Of a DNA stretch of 64,000 nt, positions 13,560 to 24,700 are shown one piece after another. This DNA is from Pelargonium nanum. Taxonomy: Eukaryota; Streptophyta; Magnoliopsida; Geraniales; Geraniaceae. The stretch spans positions 18,273-82,272 of the forward strand of contig JAYMTF010000010.1 in assembly GCA_036897485.1 (NCBI GenBank), given 5' to 3'. The position numbers and the translations under genes were made by a program. The notes beneath the pieces were generated by a model. The model did no database searches, was not told the DNA's origin, and saw only the letters and a program-made list of their open reading frames with translations. Each line of letters starts with the position of its first letter. Within the stretch, counting starts at the first letter, position 1.

Positions 13560-13664
13560 TATTCCCTAGATGGATAAAAGCTACACTAAGACCGAAAAAC
13601 TCTGTAGACATCTGACATTCATCTCCTTATATGCGCCTTATTCGGAACTCTTTGCGCTTAATCA

Positions 13665-14021
13665 TTATTCCCAATCCAAAGCGCCTCTTTTCCATTCATA
13701 TAAAAAGCCGATAGTCAAAATCAATAAGAAGACCATCATAGACCAAAATCCGAAGAGATCTATTTTGTTAAGCGAGACCGCCCAAGGAAAGAAGAAGGTG
13801 ACTTCCAGATCAAAAATAATAAATAAAATAGAAACAAGGTAAAACCTAATATCGAATCGACTTCTTGCATCACCAAAAGGATCGAACCCGCATTCGTAGG
13901 CCGACAACTTCTCCGGGTAGGTCGAGCTATTAGAAGACAATAAGAAAGGAAGCCCCAATAAGATCAAAGAAAATAGCAGACTTATGACTAAGAAGATAAA
14001 AATAGGCGAGAATTCTAACAT
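13665..14021 (-). CDS. nad3: NADH dehydrogenase subunit 3
   Basis: ND3 is a small complex I membrane subunit. The 118-residue protein has the usual plant length, with three predicted membrane segments (about 6-28, 60-82 and 93-108). The conserved loop [16 protein letters not shown] carries Cys44, the residue linked to the active/deactive switch in other species. Two ATG codons stand together (14022-14024 and 14019-14021). I chose the second because MLEF matches the usual plant start; the first adds one Met. Positions such as [10 protein letters not shown] and the end ALDWE are written in T already, whereas many angiosperm genomes carry C here and edit the RNA. The usual partner rps12 does not follow; the nad1 half-intron does. 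A purine-rich AAGGAGG lies about 25 bases upstream of the start. Confidence 0.97.
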   Translation of the reverse strand: MLEFSPIFIFLVISLLFSLILLGLPFLLSSNSSTYPEKLSAYECGFDPFGDARSRFDIRFYLVSILFIIFDLEVTFFFPWAVSLNKIDLFGFWSMMVFLLILTIGFLYEWKRGALDWE

Positions 14022-14079
14022 CATAACAACCTAGTTCTTTCTCTTCCTCCTTGATGCCGAGGTAAGTATACCTGAGAAC
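14022..14079 (-). promoter_or_regulatory. nad3 5' leader between trnY and nad3
   Basis: Only 58 bases separate the trnY 3' end from the chosen nad3 start. tRNA 3' processing by RNase Z could therefore produce the nad3 mRNA 5' end directly. The leader contains AAGGAGG on the coding strand (14046-14052). Plant mitochondria are not known to rely on Shine-Dalgarno pairing, so its role is uncertain. Confidence 0.4.
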
Positions 14080-14160
14080 TGGGAGAGGCAGAACTCGAAC
14101 CTATGTAGAACGTTCAACAAATTTACAGTCTGTCGCTTTTGACCACTCAGCCACTCTCCC
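14080..14160 (-). tRNA. trnY: tRNA-Tyr(GUA), copy 1, T-stem damaged
   Basis: This folds as a class II tRNA with acceptor GGGAGAG/CTCTCCC, discriminator A, D-arm GCTGAGTGGTCAAAAGC and anticodon loop CTGTAAA (GUA). It includes the long variable arm typical of organellar trnY. Compared with the copy at 50,722, the T-stem has changed from GTAGG/CCTGC to ATAGG/TCTGC. This breaks pair 49-65 and turns the near-universal G53-C61 pair into G-U. The variable arm also differs. Its 5' end overlaps the 3' end of trnN by five bases (14156-14160). It may be failing or non-functional, with copy 2 doing the work. Confidence 0.8.
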
Positions 14161-14227
14161 CAAGTAGGATTTGAACCTACGACCGTTCGGTTAACAGCCG
14201 AATGCTCTACCACTGAGCTATTGAGGA
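14156..14227 (-). tRNA. trnN: tRNA-Asn(GUU), copy 1
   Basis: A 72-base tRNA with acceptor TCCTCAA/TTGGGGA (one U-G pair), discriminator G, D-arm GCTCAGTGGTAGAGC and a perfect anticodon stem TTCGG/CCGAA around CTGTTAA (GUU). The T-stem GTAGG/CCTAC is also perfect. The sequence is identical to the copy at 50,852-50,923 and resembles the plastid-like trnN found in seed-plant mitochondria. The trnN-trnY order is a common plant mitochondrial pairing. The last five bases are shared with the start of trnY on the same strand, so one precursor cannot give both tRNAs complete. Confidence 0.95.
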
Positions 14228-15819
14228 ATACGGGTAAAAGGACTTTTGGAAGAGGTAAGAGTGTTCTTACTATAAAGTGTATTGCTCATTCTTTGTATTT
14301 TTCCCAAGAAGTCTTAGTTACCCTTATCCGAGTAAAAAACTCCCTTTATATTCTAAAATCGTGTAGTCTTCTTCCCCTTTTTCTTGAGTACCAAGCGAAT
14401 AAAATTTATTAAGGTAAGGCCTATTTGTTAATATTTGTAAAACGCTACAGCTAATTCCCTATAAACTATAAAAGACATAGAAATTTACCGCGGAGTTATT
14501 CCTATATATCTAACAAAATTGAGTCACCTTAAATTATATAAATTATTAATAAAAACTGGAAGCTCCTTTTACTAAAAGACGTTTAACTTGTAAAAGCTTT
14601 CTTTAATTCTCAACGGAAAGATAACTTAGCTAGAAACTCGGGTTAGCACTCAACCTTAATAAAATTAGTAAAATGCTAGAGTACGGTTTCAAGGGGTACA
14701 AGCCTATTAAATGTTTCCTATGTTCTGCACGGTTTCACAAGTATAAGAAATATAGAATACCCAAAATCTTAATGAGGGACTCCTTTTCCAGCAATTTATC
14801 TTTCCTAAAAGTTCTTGTTTATATACATTTATATACAAAAATTAGAAACTCCTTGATATAATCTTGAATTCACTTTTCTTTCTTATTTGTAATTGATTAA
14901 AAGAACTCCTTATATATAATATAGCAATAATTCCCTAGACTTCTTAATTAAGGCAAACTTGTGTAACTACACTATCCGATTTTATTCAGGTTTATTACCA
15001 AATTCCATCTATAGAAATTCAAAAGCAAATCTCCTCAAGTAAACTATCTATTTTATACAATTTCTTACTATTAAGGGGATTTAAGAATCCACTCTTATTT
15101 ATATCACTTTTTTGTAAGTCATAGGCCCCTTTCCAGCCTCACAAAATACTAGATTAATTATAAAATCCCGATGATACTAAAAAAATCTTAAGATTAGGGA
15201 TTTTAATGAAAAAATTAAAATTTATAAGATATAGGAAAGTTTTTTGTGCTGTGAGTAAGGGCTCCAAGGATATACAGAGCTACAAGGGTCCACTTATGGG
15301 CAAAGTAATACTATTTTACTACACCCTCTACTAAAGGAAACTTCACCTTAATCTAAAGTATAAGTTGTTCCGCTATTTATATTTAAACATGTCTCACAAA
15401 GAGAATAAAAAATCACTGCTATACCCCATATCCTAGAACTAGCTCCATTTCGTCTTGCGGGTTTGATCGTAATTCCATTACCTTATAAGAACTTCCCCAG
15501 TTAGGGGTATATTAGGCCGTAGTAGATATAACAAAAGAGTTTGTTCTGAATGAATTTTTAGGCTGTCTGAATATTGAACTCTAAGAAAAAGCCACTTCAT
15601 ATCTTATAAAATTTTATGTACAACAAACTTCCTAAAAGGGAATTCTCGAGTAGGTTAACTAACTGCCTTTAAAAATTTAAAATTTAGTATTGAAATTCAT
15701 TTACACAAAAAAGAAAGACAAATAGGGAACAAATTATGTACATGATCAAAAAAAGCTACCAGCTCCTGTTTTGCAGGACTTCCTAAAAAGTATAGTATAC
15801 GTTGATAGACGGTACCTTA
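14228..15819. other. AT-rich spacer without recognisable genes
   Basis: Just beyond trnN, the sequence ATACGGGTAA plus an AAGGACT block is shared with the flank of trnN copy 2, after which the two copies diverge. Short frames at 14221-14412 and 14673-14861 do not resemble known proteins. Confidence 0.55.
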
Positions 15820-15899
15820 GTCAAGTTGGCTCAGATTGATGAGTTGGTTATAACAAAGATGTGAAAGTTCTTACATCAGTGGTTCGAATCATACCCGCC
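15820..15899 (+). pseudogene. trnF(GAA)-like relic with D-loop insertion
   Basis: The segment follows plant mitochondrial trnF: GGCTCAG, then TTGGTTATAAC, AAAG, TGAAA in the anticodon position, CTTACATCAGTGG and TTCGAATC. Relative to a normal trnF it has about nine extra bases in the D-loop (ATTGATGAG, 15836-15844) and no pairing acceptor stem. Its T-stem is largely broken after GGTTCGAATC. It is probably a decayed trnF; a heavily modified but transcribed t-element is the alternative. Confidence 0.5.
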
Positions 15900-18800
15900 T
15901 TAACAAAGAAAGAGTCGAGCTTCAGTCTTTACTTGTTGACTTACTTAATTCTGAATTCAAAGTTTCGTATTATATTTATATTTAACTAGACTTAATCCAA
16001 GCACAAACAAATAAAGGACATTAAGTGTTTTTAAGCGATAGGAGCTCTGTTCTTAAACAAATGAGTTACTCCCCGGGTTTGAAATGTAACTCACCTTGGG
16101 CCTTAACCAAGGCGTAAGGAAATGTATGTTATGGAAGATTTTTCATTAAAATGAGTAAGATACTTTAAGTGTTTAGAAACTGTACATTCATTATATTTAT
16201 ATTACCGAGTTCTTTAGTTTAAAGCAGTACCCTCATGGTGCAACAGGATAAACTAAGGATTCAATTCGAATTATATCTGATCACAAAGAATTCTAGAAAA
16301 AGAGCTAGAGCTAACACGAAGTAAGTAATATACAAAGAATTTTTATAAGAGCTGTGATTTATATAAAGCACCCCTTTATTATCTGAATAAGAAACGTCCT
16401 GGCCTATAAAAATTGTGAATTAGCTGAGCAGCATTGGAATCAGAGGGCCTAGTATGATACACCCTAGAATCGGGATCAACTATAAAGTTTTAGAAGGGGT
16501 CAATTAAAAAAAAAGTAATTTGTAGTAATTGATAATAGGGAACTAACTCAAAGTCATCAAGTATCTCTCCTGAGAAGTATACAGAAATTATCCGACTAAC
16601 TGCTGTAGTAGGATAGCTAAGACACTTTTCGGATCGGACTCAGATGTGCAGCACTCCGTTTGGTAGATTTTACCGCCCGCTCTATATTTGACATTTTTTA
16701 TTAACTCCCTTGTGAGTATACTTGACTAGCTTTTTATTCGTTTTTTACTGTATGCCCGAAACCCTTGCCTTTCATGGATTTCTGTTTTTTAACTAATATA
16801 GTTTCCACTTAACCCTTTATAAAGGATGCCGGAAATCTTTCAAAGTCACACCCATACCTATTCAAAAGGGTTTGCTTACTAAGACACCTATCTATAACTA
16901 ACTTGAGTAAAAAGAATCTAAGTGGTTGACCCAAGGAATCGTTATTTAGTTTACATTACATGCGAATTGGATTTGATTATTAAATTTCTGATATAATGAA
17001 TATAAGCATACAAAATACCCGAGCCTCCTCTTAACGACTCTTGCTTGAGGAAAATCCTTTGGTTTGTTCGGTTGTTAAATCCTCCCTTACATAAAATAAG
17101 ACTTCCTTTTATAAAGTAGATACTGTAGGCTCCCTGATTTAGATGTTATTTATTTCAAGTTAGAGTGTAACCCTTATTTTAAAGGTAAAGTAAATTTGTA
17201 ATACCCTAAAGGGAACTTTTTATCTATGTAATAGGAGCTATATATTATGTTAAAGTTTTTACTTACTGTTGCTCTAGCTAATAGTATAGGGGAGCTTTTC
17301 TAGTTGCTAAACCGGGATTTGCTTTGTATTGTATAATTAAGTAAATAATAGGTAAGAATACTCTAGAATTATTCTGTTGGTAAAATTACTCGAATATAAG
17401 AAGTTTGTACATCATTAAAGCCGGGTAAGTCTAAATTAAACAAGAGTTCCAGGGAATTGTGAAGTATTTAACCTATCGGCGGTTGCCCTTTTCTAGAGGA
17501 GACTACTTAAGTTCAGTTTTATTGGTGGATATTGCTAAAAGTTTTCTCTTTTGTGTAACCCTAAGCAAATTTAGAGATGTTTAATGTGAGCCTCTCACAA
17601 AAAAGAATAATGTAGACGCAAGGTACAGGGAACAATAAAATTTAGGGGTCCCTCCCAGATAATATAGGTAAATAAAAAGCCTTTACGAAGTAACCTTTAT
17701 TGAGCCTTCCAACAAAAACTTTTATAAAGTAGAGGACTCTACGGCTGTGGCTATATTAAGTAAAATAGATTCACTATTGCTATTCCGAAGCTTCGTCCAA
17801 TTAGGGGGAGCACTACAATATTGTAAAATACAGGATTATGTGCTTGCTTTATTTATGGATTTCTTGTAGAAAGAGTCTCGAGCTCTTTAACTTTAAAGAA
17901 AGAAGTAGTCACACAATAAGATAAATGTTAGAGATAGAGAGAGCTGGGTTAATTTATTCCTAATTTTATGTACATTTTGGTTCCAGCTTCTAGGCTTACT
18001 ATTAGGGAAGCAGTTAAAATTAGACTCTATCCTTGAAGGATGAGGAGGTCCCTCACTTTGTAGCAGTTATAATAACGAAAATCTTATCTAAAAAGAAGAT
18101 CGAAAGAGTATCCCAGGCATCTTTGACATACGCAAAGGAGAAGCTTTTTGAATAAGAGAGTCTTTAGGTTAGAATGAGTTTCTCTTTTTCCTGTAACAAT
18201 TTTTGACTTTGGGTTGTAATTATGAAGTTCAAAGAGGGGTATCTAGTCATATACTCAAGGGTGGTCCTTAAGGGACGCAAGTTCTGTGCCTGGGAGTTGA
18301 CTGACACAATACAATTACCTGTAAGATTTAGATTTGATAAAGATAAAAAAAAATAATAGAGCAATGCTTGTCATGGAGATTCCGTTACCAAAAGGTATAT
18401 CCTGTAATTGCAATTTTCCACCGGCAGTTTAGTAAGTACAATCAGATTACAACACCCCCTGTTTGTTTTGAAAAGAATTCGTTACTCGAGACTTGTAGTG
18501 GGAACCCTTTAACAATATGAAAGTATATACACTTTAAAATTCCTCATATTTTTTTTAAGTAAAATCCTGAATAACTCCTCCTTAAAGTAATTTAAGCAAA
18601 AATATCCTGAAGGAAGCTATCCTTCTTTTATACTACACGGGTTACACAGCTTTGATTAAGAGAAACCGGGTATCCTTTATATAACTAACAGGTAAAAAGA
18701 GACCTCTTTAGGCTTCCTAAAAAGTAGAAGGTGAATGCCTAATTTCAGATATTGTGTTTAAACTTCTCAGACTATTTTACTACACCAAGAGCACTCTATC

Positions 18801-20740
18801 CGCTTGGGTGAAAACTTGTACTATTTAAATTCAAAGTTAAATACTTAAAAAGGGAATCCTCGAATACTGAAAAAAATATCTAAGCGTATCGGCTACAAGT
18901 GAAATAATATACTACAACTACTAAGTAATAGCAAGGTTACGTAAAAAAGTAGCGGATCTACGGACTTTAGCGCCCTATATATCAGAATGAAAGGGCCCTT
19001 TTTTCTAGACTTATGCAAAAGAATCTTACTCCTTTAGAACCTTCCCTATAAAGCTCGGTATAATCCAGAATAACTTTAATAAAACTCTATCACTTATTAG
19101 CTAATTAGAGCAGCCCTAACCCGAGGTCTCTAATTTCTAATTAATATAGTAGGGACTGTAAAAGAAGATTAAGAACCCCCCTTTCCGTTTAGGAATAAGT
19201 AAAGTACATAGGAAACATATATGCATAATTAAGACATTTCGAGCTCCTTAAATCACCGGGAATTTATTCTAACTGGGTACAGCTAGGTTTCCTTGTTGTT
19301 AGTTTCCATTTAATAAGAGTTCTCAAGGGAATTTTTTAGAAGAGTCTTTTTCTTCCATTCCAGATTTAGGGATACTAGAATTAAGTAAGCAATACAAAAA
19401 ACCCCTTATCTCTTTTCTTTTGTCCTTATTATAGCTTTCCTATTTCTCAGATTATGGACCGGCCCCTTTTATTATCCGTATTTTTACTATTGGTACACTT
19501 ACCAGACATAAGAGTTGTGGTTTATACTCTTTAGTTGAGAGCTTTATACAAGCAGGGGGCGAAGTTGCAGATTCTTTTTAATGACTACTGGAAATTCTTG
19601 GTATATTTTACCTTAGTCGGGCGTCCTTTGAATGAATAAGGGATCCTCTTTGTACCCCTCGTATCTCGGTTTCGAACCCCCTAAAATTCCATTTAGAGGG
19701 AAGCGTTAGATCGCGGGAGTGGTTTGTTTTATGAACAAGTTAGTCTTACTTTTAGCTGAAATAGAAACCCTTATAAAAAAGCATTAGGAAACTCCTTTAT
19801 TTAAAAGATTTTGGCTATACCCGGCTCGTGAGTGTGAGGGCCCCCTTTTCGATTAAAGTTCCCGAGTGCTAATTGATATTAGTTTAACCCCTAGGCTAGT
19901 TAGTTGGCTTTTCATCGTTCTAAGAATTGCAGGTTCAAAGCAGTTGTACTAAAAAAGGGAGTCTTTCCCGTATTCTTTATTAATTCCAGAAAAAGGTTTT
20001 CTTTATAGCAAAATTTGCAGTTCTTTGTATTGTATAACCCAAAGTAAAGACTTACGCGCTTAGAAAATAGTTTACTTGGCTGCGTTCTTTTCAAGGCCAA
20101 AAAGCACAAAATTACCTTTGTAAAGGATAAATATACTAAAATTATAGCACTGAATAAAGTGTAACCCCTACCCTTATAGAATTCGAAAAGTTCCTAACTC
20201 CTTGTTTCTAATCTATATTAATAAAGGTTGAACTTACGCAATTTTGTACGTTAAACCTTGCGGGTTAGCTCTAGATACCCCATCTCCTGAAAACTTGGAA
20301 TATTAGATACTGCACAACAGAATTTGTAAAAAAAACTGCCCTTATAAAGACTAAAAACAAAGAGCAACCCCTTAATTAGAGTACTTTCATCAATAAGGAT
20401 CAATAAAGAGGATAATGAAAAAGATTGAGGACTGAAGAAAACAATTCCTAAGTTACTATCCAGAATGCCTTTTATTGCTAGTTTGGTTACCTTTGAGTTT
20501 GTATTTTAGCGCTTGATTCCTATATTTATTATACAACCTTTCCTTAAACTTTCTTTCTAAGCACTTTAACTGGGAAAGGAAGTCCGTCTTAGATGTTCTA
20601 TTACTTGTTACCTTTTGCTCCTTGTTTACTACTACATAAATTATAAGTATAAAAGGAGTTAGTCTACCTGCCTGTAGGGGCACCCGAAGTAAGGGAAGTG
20701 TAAGAAGTATACTAGATAGTACATACTTACATTATAGGAA
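15900..20740. other. AT-rich spacer without recognisable genes
   Basis: It contains GC-rich palindromes, including the perfect 12-base AAAGGGCCCTTT at 18990-19001 and AGGGGTCCCT at 17644-17653. A G+C-richer patch at 16,560-16,780 was read in all frames without a recognisable product. Short frames at 18164-18364, 19912-20109 and 20456-20683 look like chance. Confidence 0.5.
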
Positions 20741-21780
20741 CATCTGCTTATTCTTACTTGCTTTCAGCTTAATAAGTAGACGACTTCTCTTTCTCCTGAA
20801 ATTCCTTCCCTTACTTCCCTATAAGAGACCTATCCCTTTATTAAAGCCCTTCCTCCTTTCTAAACCCTATAACACGGCCGTAATTCGGCAAGTCTGTCGT
20901 GGGTTCGAATCCCATTCTCAGTGTCTAGAATCAGTTCCAATTTCTTATTAGTAGTCAAAGCTTTCCTTATTCTTGTAAGAGCCTGCCCCCACTCTTATAA
21001 GACTGACTGAGAGCTGCCCTTTTATCAGCGTATATAGAATCGTGTAGTCCAAAGCACCGCCATGTAAGCAGACTTCCCACCTGCTTATCTTACTCAATAC
21101 AAGAATGGTGTGCTAATGTGTAAGTTCCAAGAGTCTTATTCCTCCTATTCTTACTAGTCTCTCTTCGTCGATCCCTTTTGGTGTAAGCGACTCCTACAGG
21201 ACCAGCCCTCCCTTTTACTCTATACTCTATTCGCGCAAATACCCAAATCTTCCAGTAGCGGATACCCTCTCATAGATCCAATTCGCAAGCGCCATCCCAG
21301 GTTGACTCTTTCCAAGCTCTCCGCTCTCTACTTGTCTTAGTGTCAGTTTCTCGTAAATAGTTCTAAGCTCCAACTCTCTTCATTGATTTACCTCTATTCG
21401 CTTGTAAGTAGTTTTTTGTGCATTCCTAGTTTCTTTTCTTCCTATTTATGTTTCTAAAAAGCTGTCTAGAGGTTCAAAGAGGTCCCTGAATCTACAATAC
21501 AAAAAGGTAGATTTTGGGGAAGGATAGACTTCCTGTTCTACTTGTTTTGAAGTTTTCCGGGACTAAGGAATCAAAAAGCTGAAAGCCCAGAGGAGTCTTC
21601 TTATATGCGTTTCCGCGTTCTGGTTAAAGGACTTCCAGGATATATAAAAAGTAAAGTAAGAAGTGTTCGGTCTGGTTGGTTTCTGGTTACTGGTTTGCTT
21701 TCATGTTTGATTAGTACTTCCTTTATTGACTGATCTTATTTCATTCATTATTTGTTGACCTTTTATCCTATATAGGAAAG
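20741..21780. other. Balanced, pyrimidine-rich spacer island
   Basis: The plus strand is rich in C and T and has few of the GC-rich palindromes seen around it. It resembles conventional plant mitochondrial spacer. It holds the isolated T-arm at 20,899-20,915. No protein frame is recognised. Confidence 0.35.
20899..20915 (+). pseudogene. Isolated tRNA T-arm
   Basis: GTGGG-TTCGAAT-CCCAT forms a complete five-pair T-arm (one G-U pair) with the consensus loop. Upstream, GGCCGTAATTCGGC could be a variable-arm hairpin, which would suggest a serine or leucine type tRNA. No acceptor, D or anticodon arm can be drawn. The parent gene is unknown. Confidence 0.35.
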
Positions 21781-24700
21781 GAATTCAACACAAATTTCAA
21801 TCCCAGGAGAAGCTACTATAAATAATAAGTAACCCATAAAAAATTCCTGTACTAATCCTTATTCCAGGGCAAACAAGGTTCCTATTTTTTAAATTAACGA
21901 AACTGCTAGATGCTTCTATAGAGAAAGAATCTTGAACAGAAGCCCTTAAGACCAGCCTTGATTTCATAATATTCTTAAAATTATGTACAATTTCAGGTTT
22001 ACGATATAGCAAAAGCCCATTCCTTTTAATAAATTATTCTACACAAGAACAGGGACTTAATATCTACAGAATTCATTAGAGTACCAAAGAATTCTTCTAC
22101 TAAAGTATGAAGAGAATTTAGAGGGTAACCCCCTATTACATGAGTTAAAGACTCCTTTCGAGATAGCTAGCATTGCACAAGAGTAATTCCAATTGCCTAA
22201 AAAAATACCTTAGAACTCAACTTTCTTTTTAAACTAACAACAAAGAATTCCTTCCATAGAGACTTAGAGGGAAAAACCCTCTCTTTATTACTTACGAGTG
22301 CCCCCTTTATACTTATATACCTGCTAAAACCCTAGAGGACTAAAAAGGGGACTGCTGGCTTTCGTGTAAAACTCCCGTCTAGTTAAACGAAATCTCTAGG
22401 AGAAATACCCGACTAAGAAGAGCTCACTATTTCCTTGTGTAAATACCTGTAACTTGTTTCTTATAACCTGTACTTTTAGGAGCTTTACCTTAACTTTCTT
22501 AAGAGCTATAAGACCCGCTTAAACCGGACCTGGAAAGTAAGAAAACACCCCCTAGGCCTCCCTAGCTATACCTGCTTTCTATACCCCCTTATTCATACTG
22601 GATTTCTTAATTACAAAATTCCAGGTTATACTCATTTATAACACAGCTATCTGTTAATAAGATTACCTTAGGTATTCCTATCTTAACATGAAAGGGACCC
22701 TGCGCTTACTGTAGCTACTGTATTCCTCTTTTTGTAGCCTATTACCCGACCCCTAGCTTAGATAGATACCCCTACAAATTCAGTGTACCAAGTACCAAAA
22801 AGCAACCTTTTTTGAGTTCTACTCCGTTTATCAAACTTCTAAAAAATAAAACGTAAAAATATTATAAGGCAGTTCTGGTAATTAAAGAATACAACAAAAT
22901 AAGATTTTTAGCGCGACTATATTTATACAAAAACTATATGCGCACCCCGAATTTCTTTAAAATAGCAATTATATTACAATTACAATATGGAACTTTTCCT
23001 AGTCTTCTGTGAGTTATAGTTTATAAATTTAAACCTTTCTACTACAGCGCTTAAATAAACCGAAACTTGCTTAAAAGTCCTCCTGATTATTCCCAGATCT
23101 GAGATTCTTGACCCAATTAAATATTCTTAGTTACTAAATTTAATTTAGATACTCTTAGGCAAAGCAAAAATAGGAGTCCTTTTCCTTGCAAAAGAGAGGT
23201 TTTTTTCTATAACATTACGACCGGGTTGCCTTATTAATACCTAGGCACCTATACCAAACGGGAGTGGTTTTACTTAATTTTAGTTTATAAAAATCGGTTC
23301 TATGACCCTTTTTTGTGCTCTATATCACATTTTAAGACTCACTCCTGTTCCCCTTTGCGCTCTTAACAAAAGAAATTTCCTACTTCTTAGAAAACCTGGG
23401 TTTTTATAGACTTATGTAGAGATTCTGTCCTATATCTCTCAGTTTGTATGACTTCGACATAGCGTATCCTATAATAGGTGTAAAAAAGAGCTCCTTACTG
23501 GGGCGGATTTACTTATAAATTATAGTAAAAAAGAAACAGAAGCCTGATTGTCATTTCTCAGGGATTTTTCTCCTAGAAGTCGGTTCCTCTAGAATAAGAA
23601 ATTTATATCTAAGGAAGTTTTCTGTTATTTGAATTTAGGGGTTTTATAAAAAAAATAGTAGAACTCCTATACTTCCTAATAAGATAGGGAATACAATAGA
23701 TACAATAAGAAGACTAGTACAAGAACTATAATAAGTCCAGGGCCCATAGGGAAAGGTATAGCCCTTGAGATGGGTACAGTCCGAAAGAAGTAGGGACACA
23801 GAACTGAGTAAGTAAGTCGCTATTGTGTTCTTTTGCTTCAAGTTTCAAATTCCTATTCCTAAAGTAAAGGTAGCACTTAAATCTTCTCAGCCGAGTATCT
23901 TTCTTAGAGGTTTATAACTAGACAGGAATTCTCTAATAAGTCCTGCTAAATAAAGGTATTTCGTACTTAAAAGTAAGCCCTAAATCTCTGAAAAAAGTAA
24001 ATGGGGAAACCTAGTATAAATATAAAAAGCCTTTGACATACCCCCTTATAAGGGTTCCCCTAACAAGCCATAATTGTAAGATTAGATAAAATAACTTGAG
24101 CTCTTAAACAAAAAAACGATTTACAATTTGATATGCACGAGTCCTTATTGGAAGTCTTTACTGAAAAGGGTAAAATATCTTATTCCTGAATTTCAGTTTT
24201 AGTTAAAAGTACTCTAAAGTCTAAAGTCAAGGTTGGTTTTCTTAACTAAAAGTACTGAGGGTAGGCCATCTATTTAATAAAGCTCCAAGAGCCTCCCCTA
24301 CTAAGTTGTATACAACCAAAGAAGACAACCTTATCATCTGTACTAAGCTCCTATAAGGGATCCTCTTTTTATTTACCCCGCTTAGAGCTATAAAAGTCAA
24401 ACTGACTCAAGGACTCTCAAGTATAGTAAAGATTTTCTCGTAAAAAGGAAAGCTTAATCATATTACAAAGCGGTTAGCCAAGACCTATAGAATACCCAGA
24501 CTTTTCAGTGTTCTTTGCGCATATATAAACTGCTAATCGAGTATTTGGGGTATACTCCTAAGTCTCAATGTTGGGCTGCCTTTATAAATTAATACTAAGA
24601 TAGAACTACTCTTAACAATGTCTTAATTTTGAAATATGCCTTATTTCAAGGTATAAAAGCACATACTATATCCTCTAAACTACTACAAAAGTTAAAGCGG

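Larger units (their letters stand above)
13471..13664 (-). other. 3' half of group II intron nad1i394 (trans-splicing)
   Basis: The 3' end of this intron is recognisable from domain V (13525-13559), a domain VI hairpin and the intron end CTAT immediately before exon 2. Placing the splice site at 13471/13470 leaves AT plus the next codons in exon 2, so exon 1 must supply the first base of Asn129. This is the phase expected for i394, and it obeys the AY rule for group II 3' ends. Only about 105 bases separate domain V from the nad3 stop, so domains I to III cannot be present here. The intron must be assembled from two transcripts, as known for this intron in seed plants. The exact 5' edge of the half-intron is unknown and may overlap nad3. 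Confidence 0.88.

Noticed and set aside
13570-13842. Plus-strand frame opposite nad3 and the half-intron
   Set aside because: It is antisense to nad3 and the intron, so explained by them.
14031-14213. Minus-strand frame across the tRNAs
   Set aside because: It reads straight through trnN and trnY, which explain the sequence.
19655-19690. T-loop-like GGTTCGAAACC on the minus strand
   Set aside because: It deviates from the consensus at position 60 and the stem fails at the third pair.
21040-21090. Resemblance of AAAGCACCGCCATGT to the trnD anticodon region
   Set aside because: No T-arm or acceptor stem in the right place, so likely coincidence.
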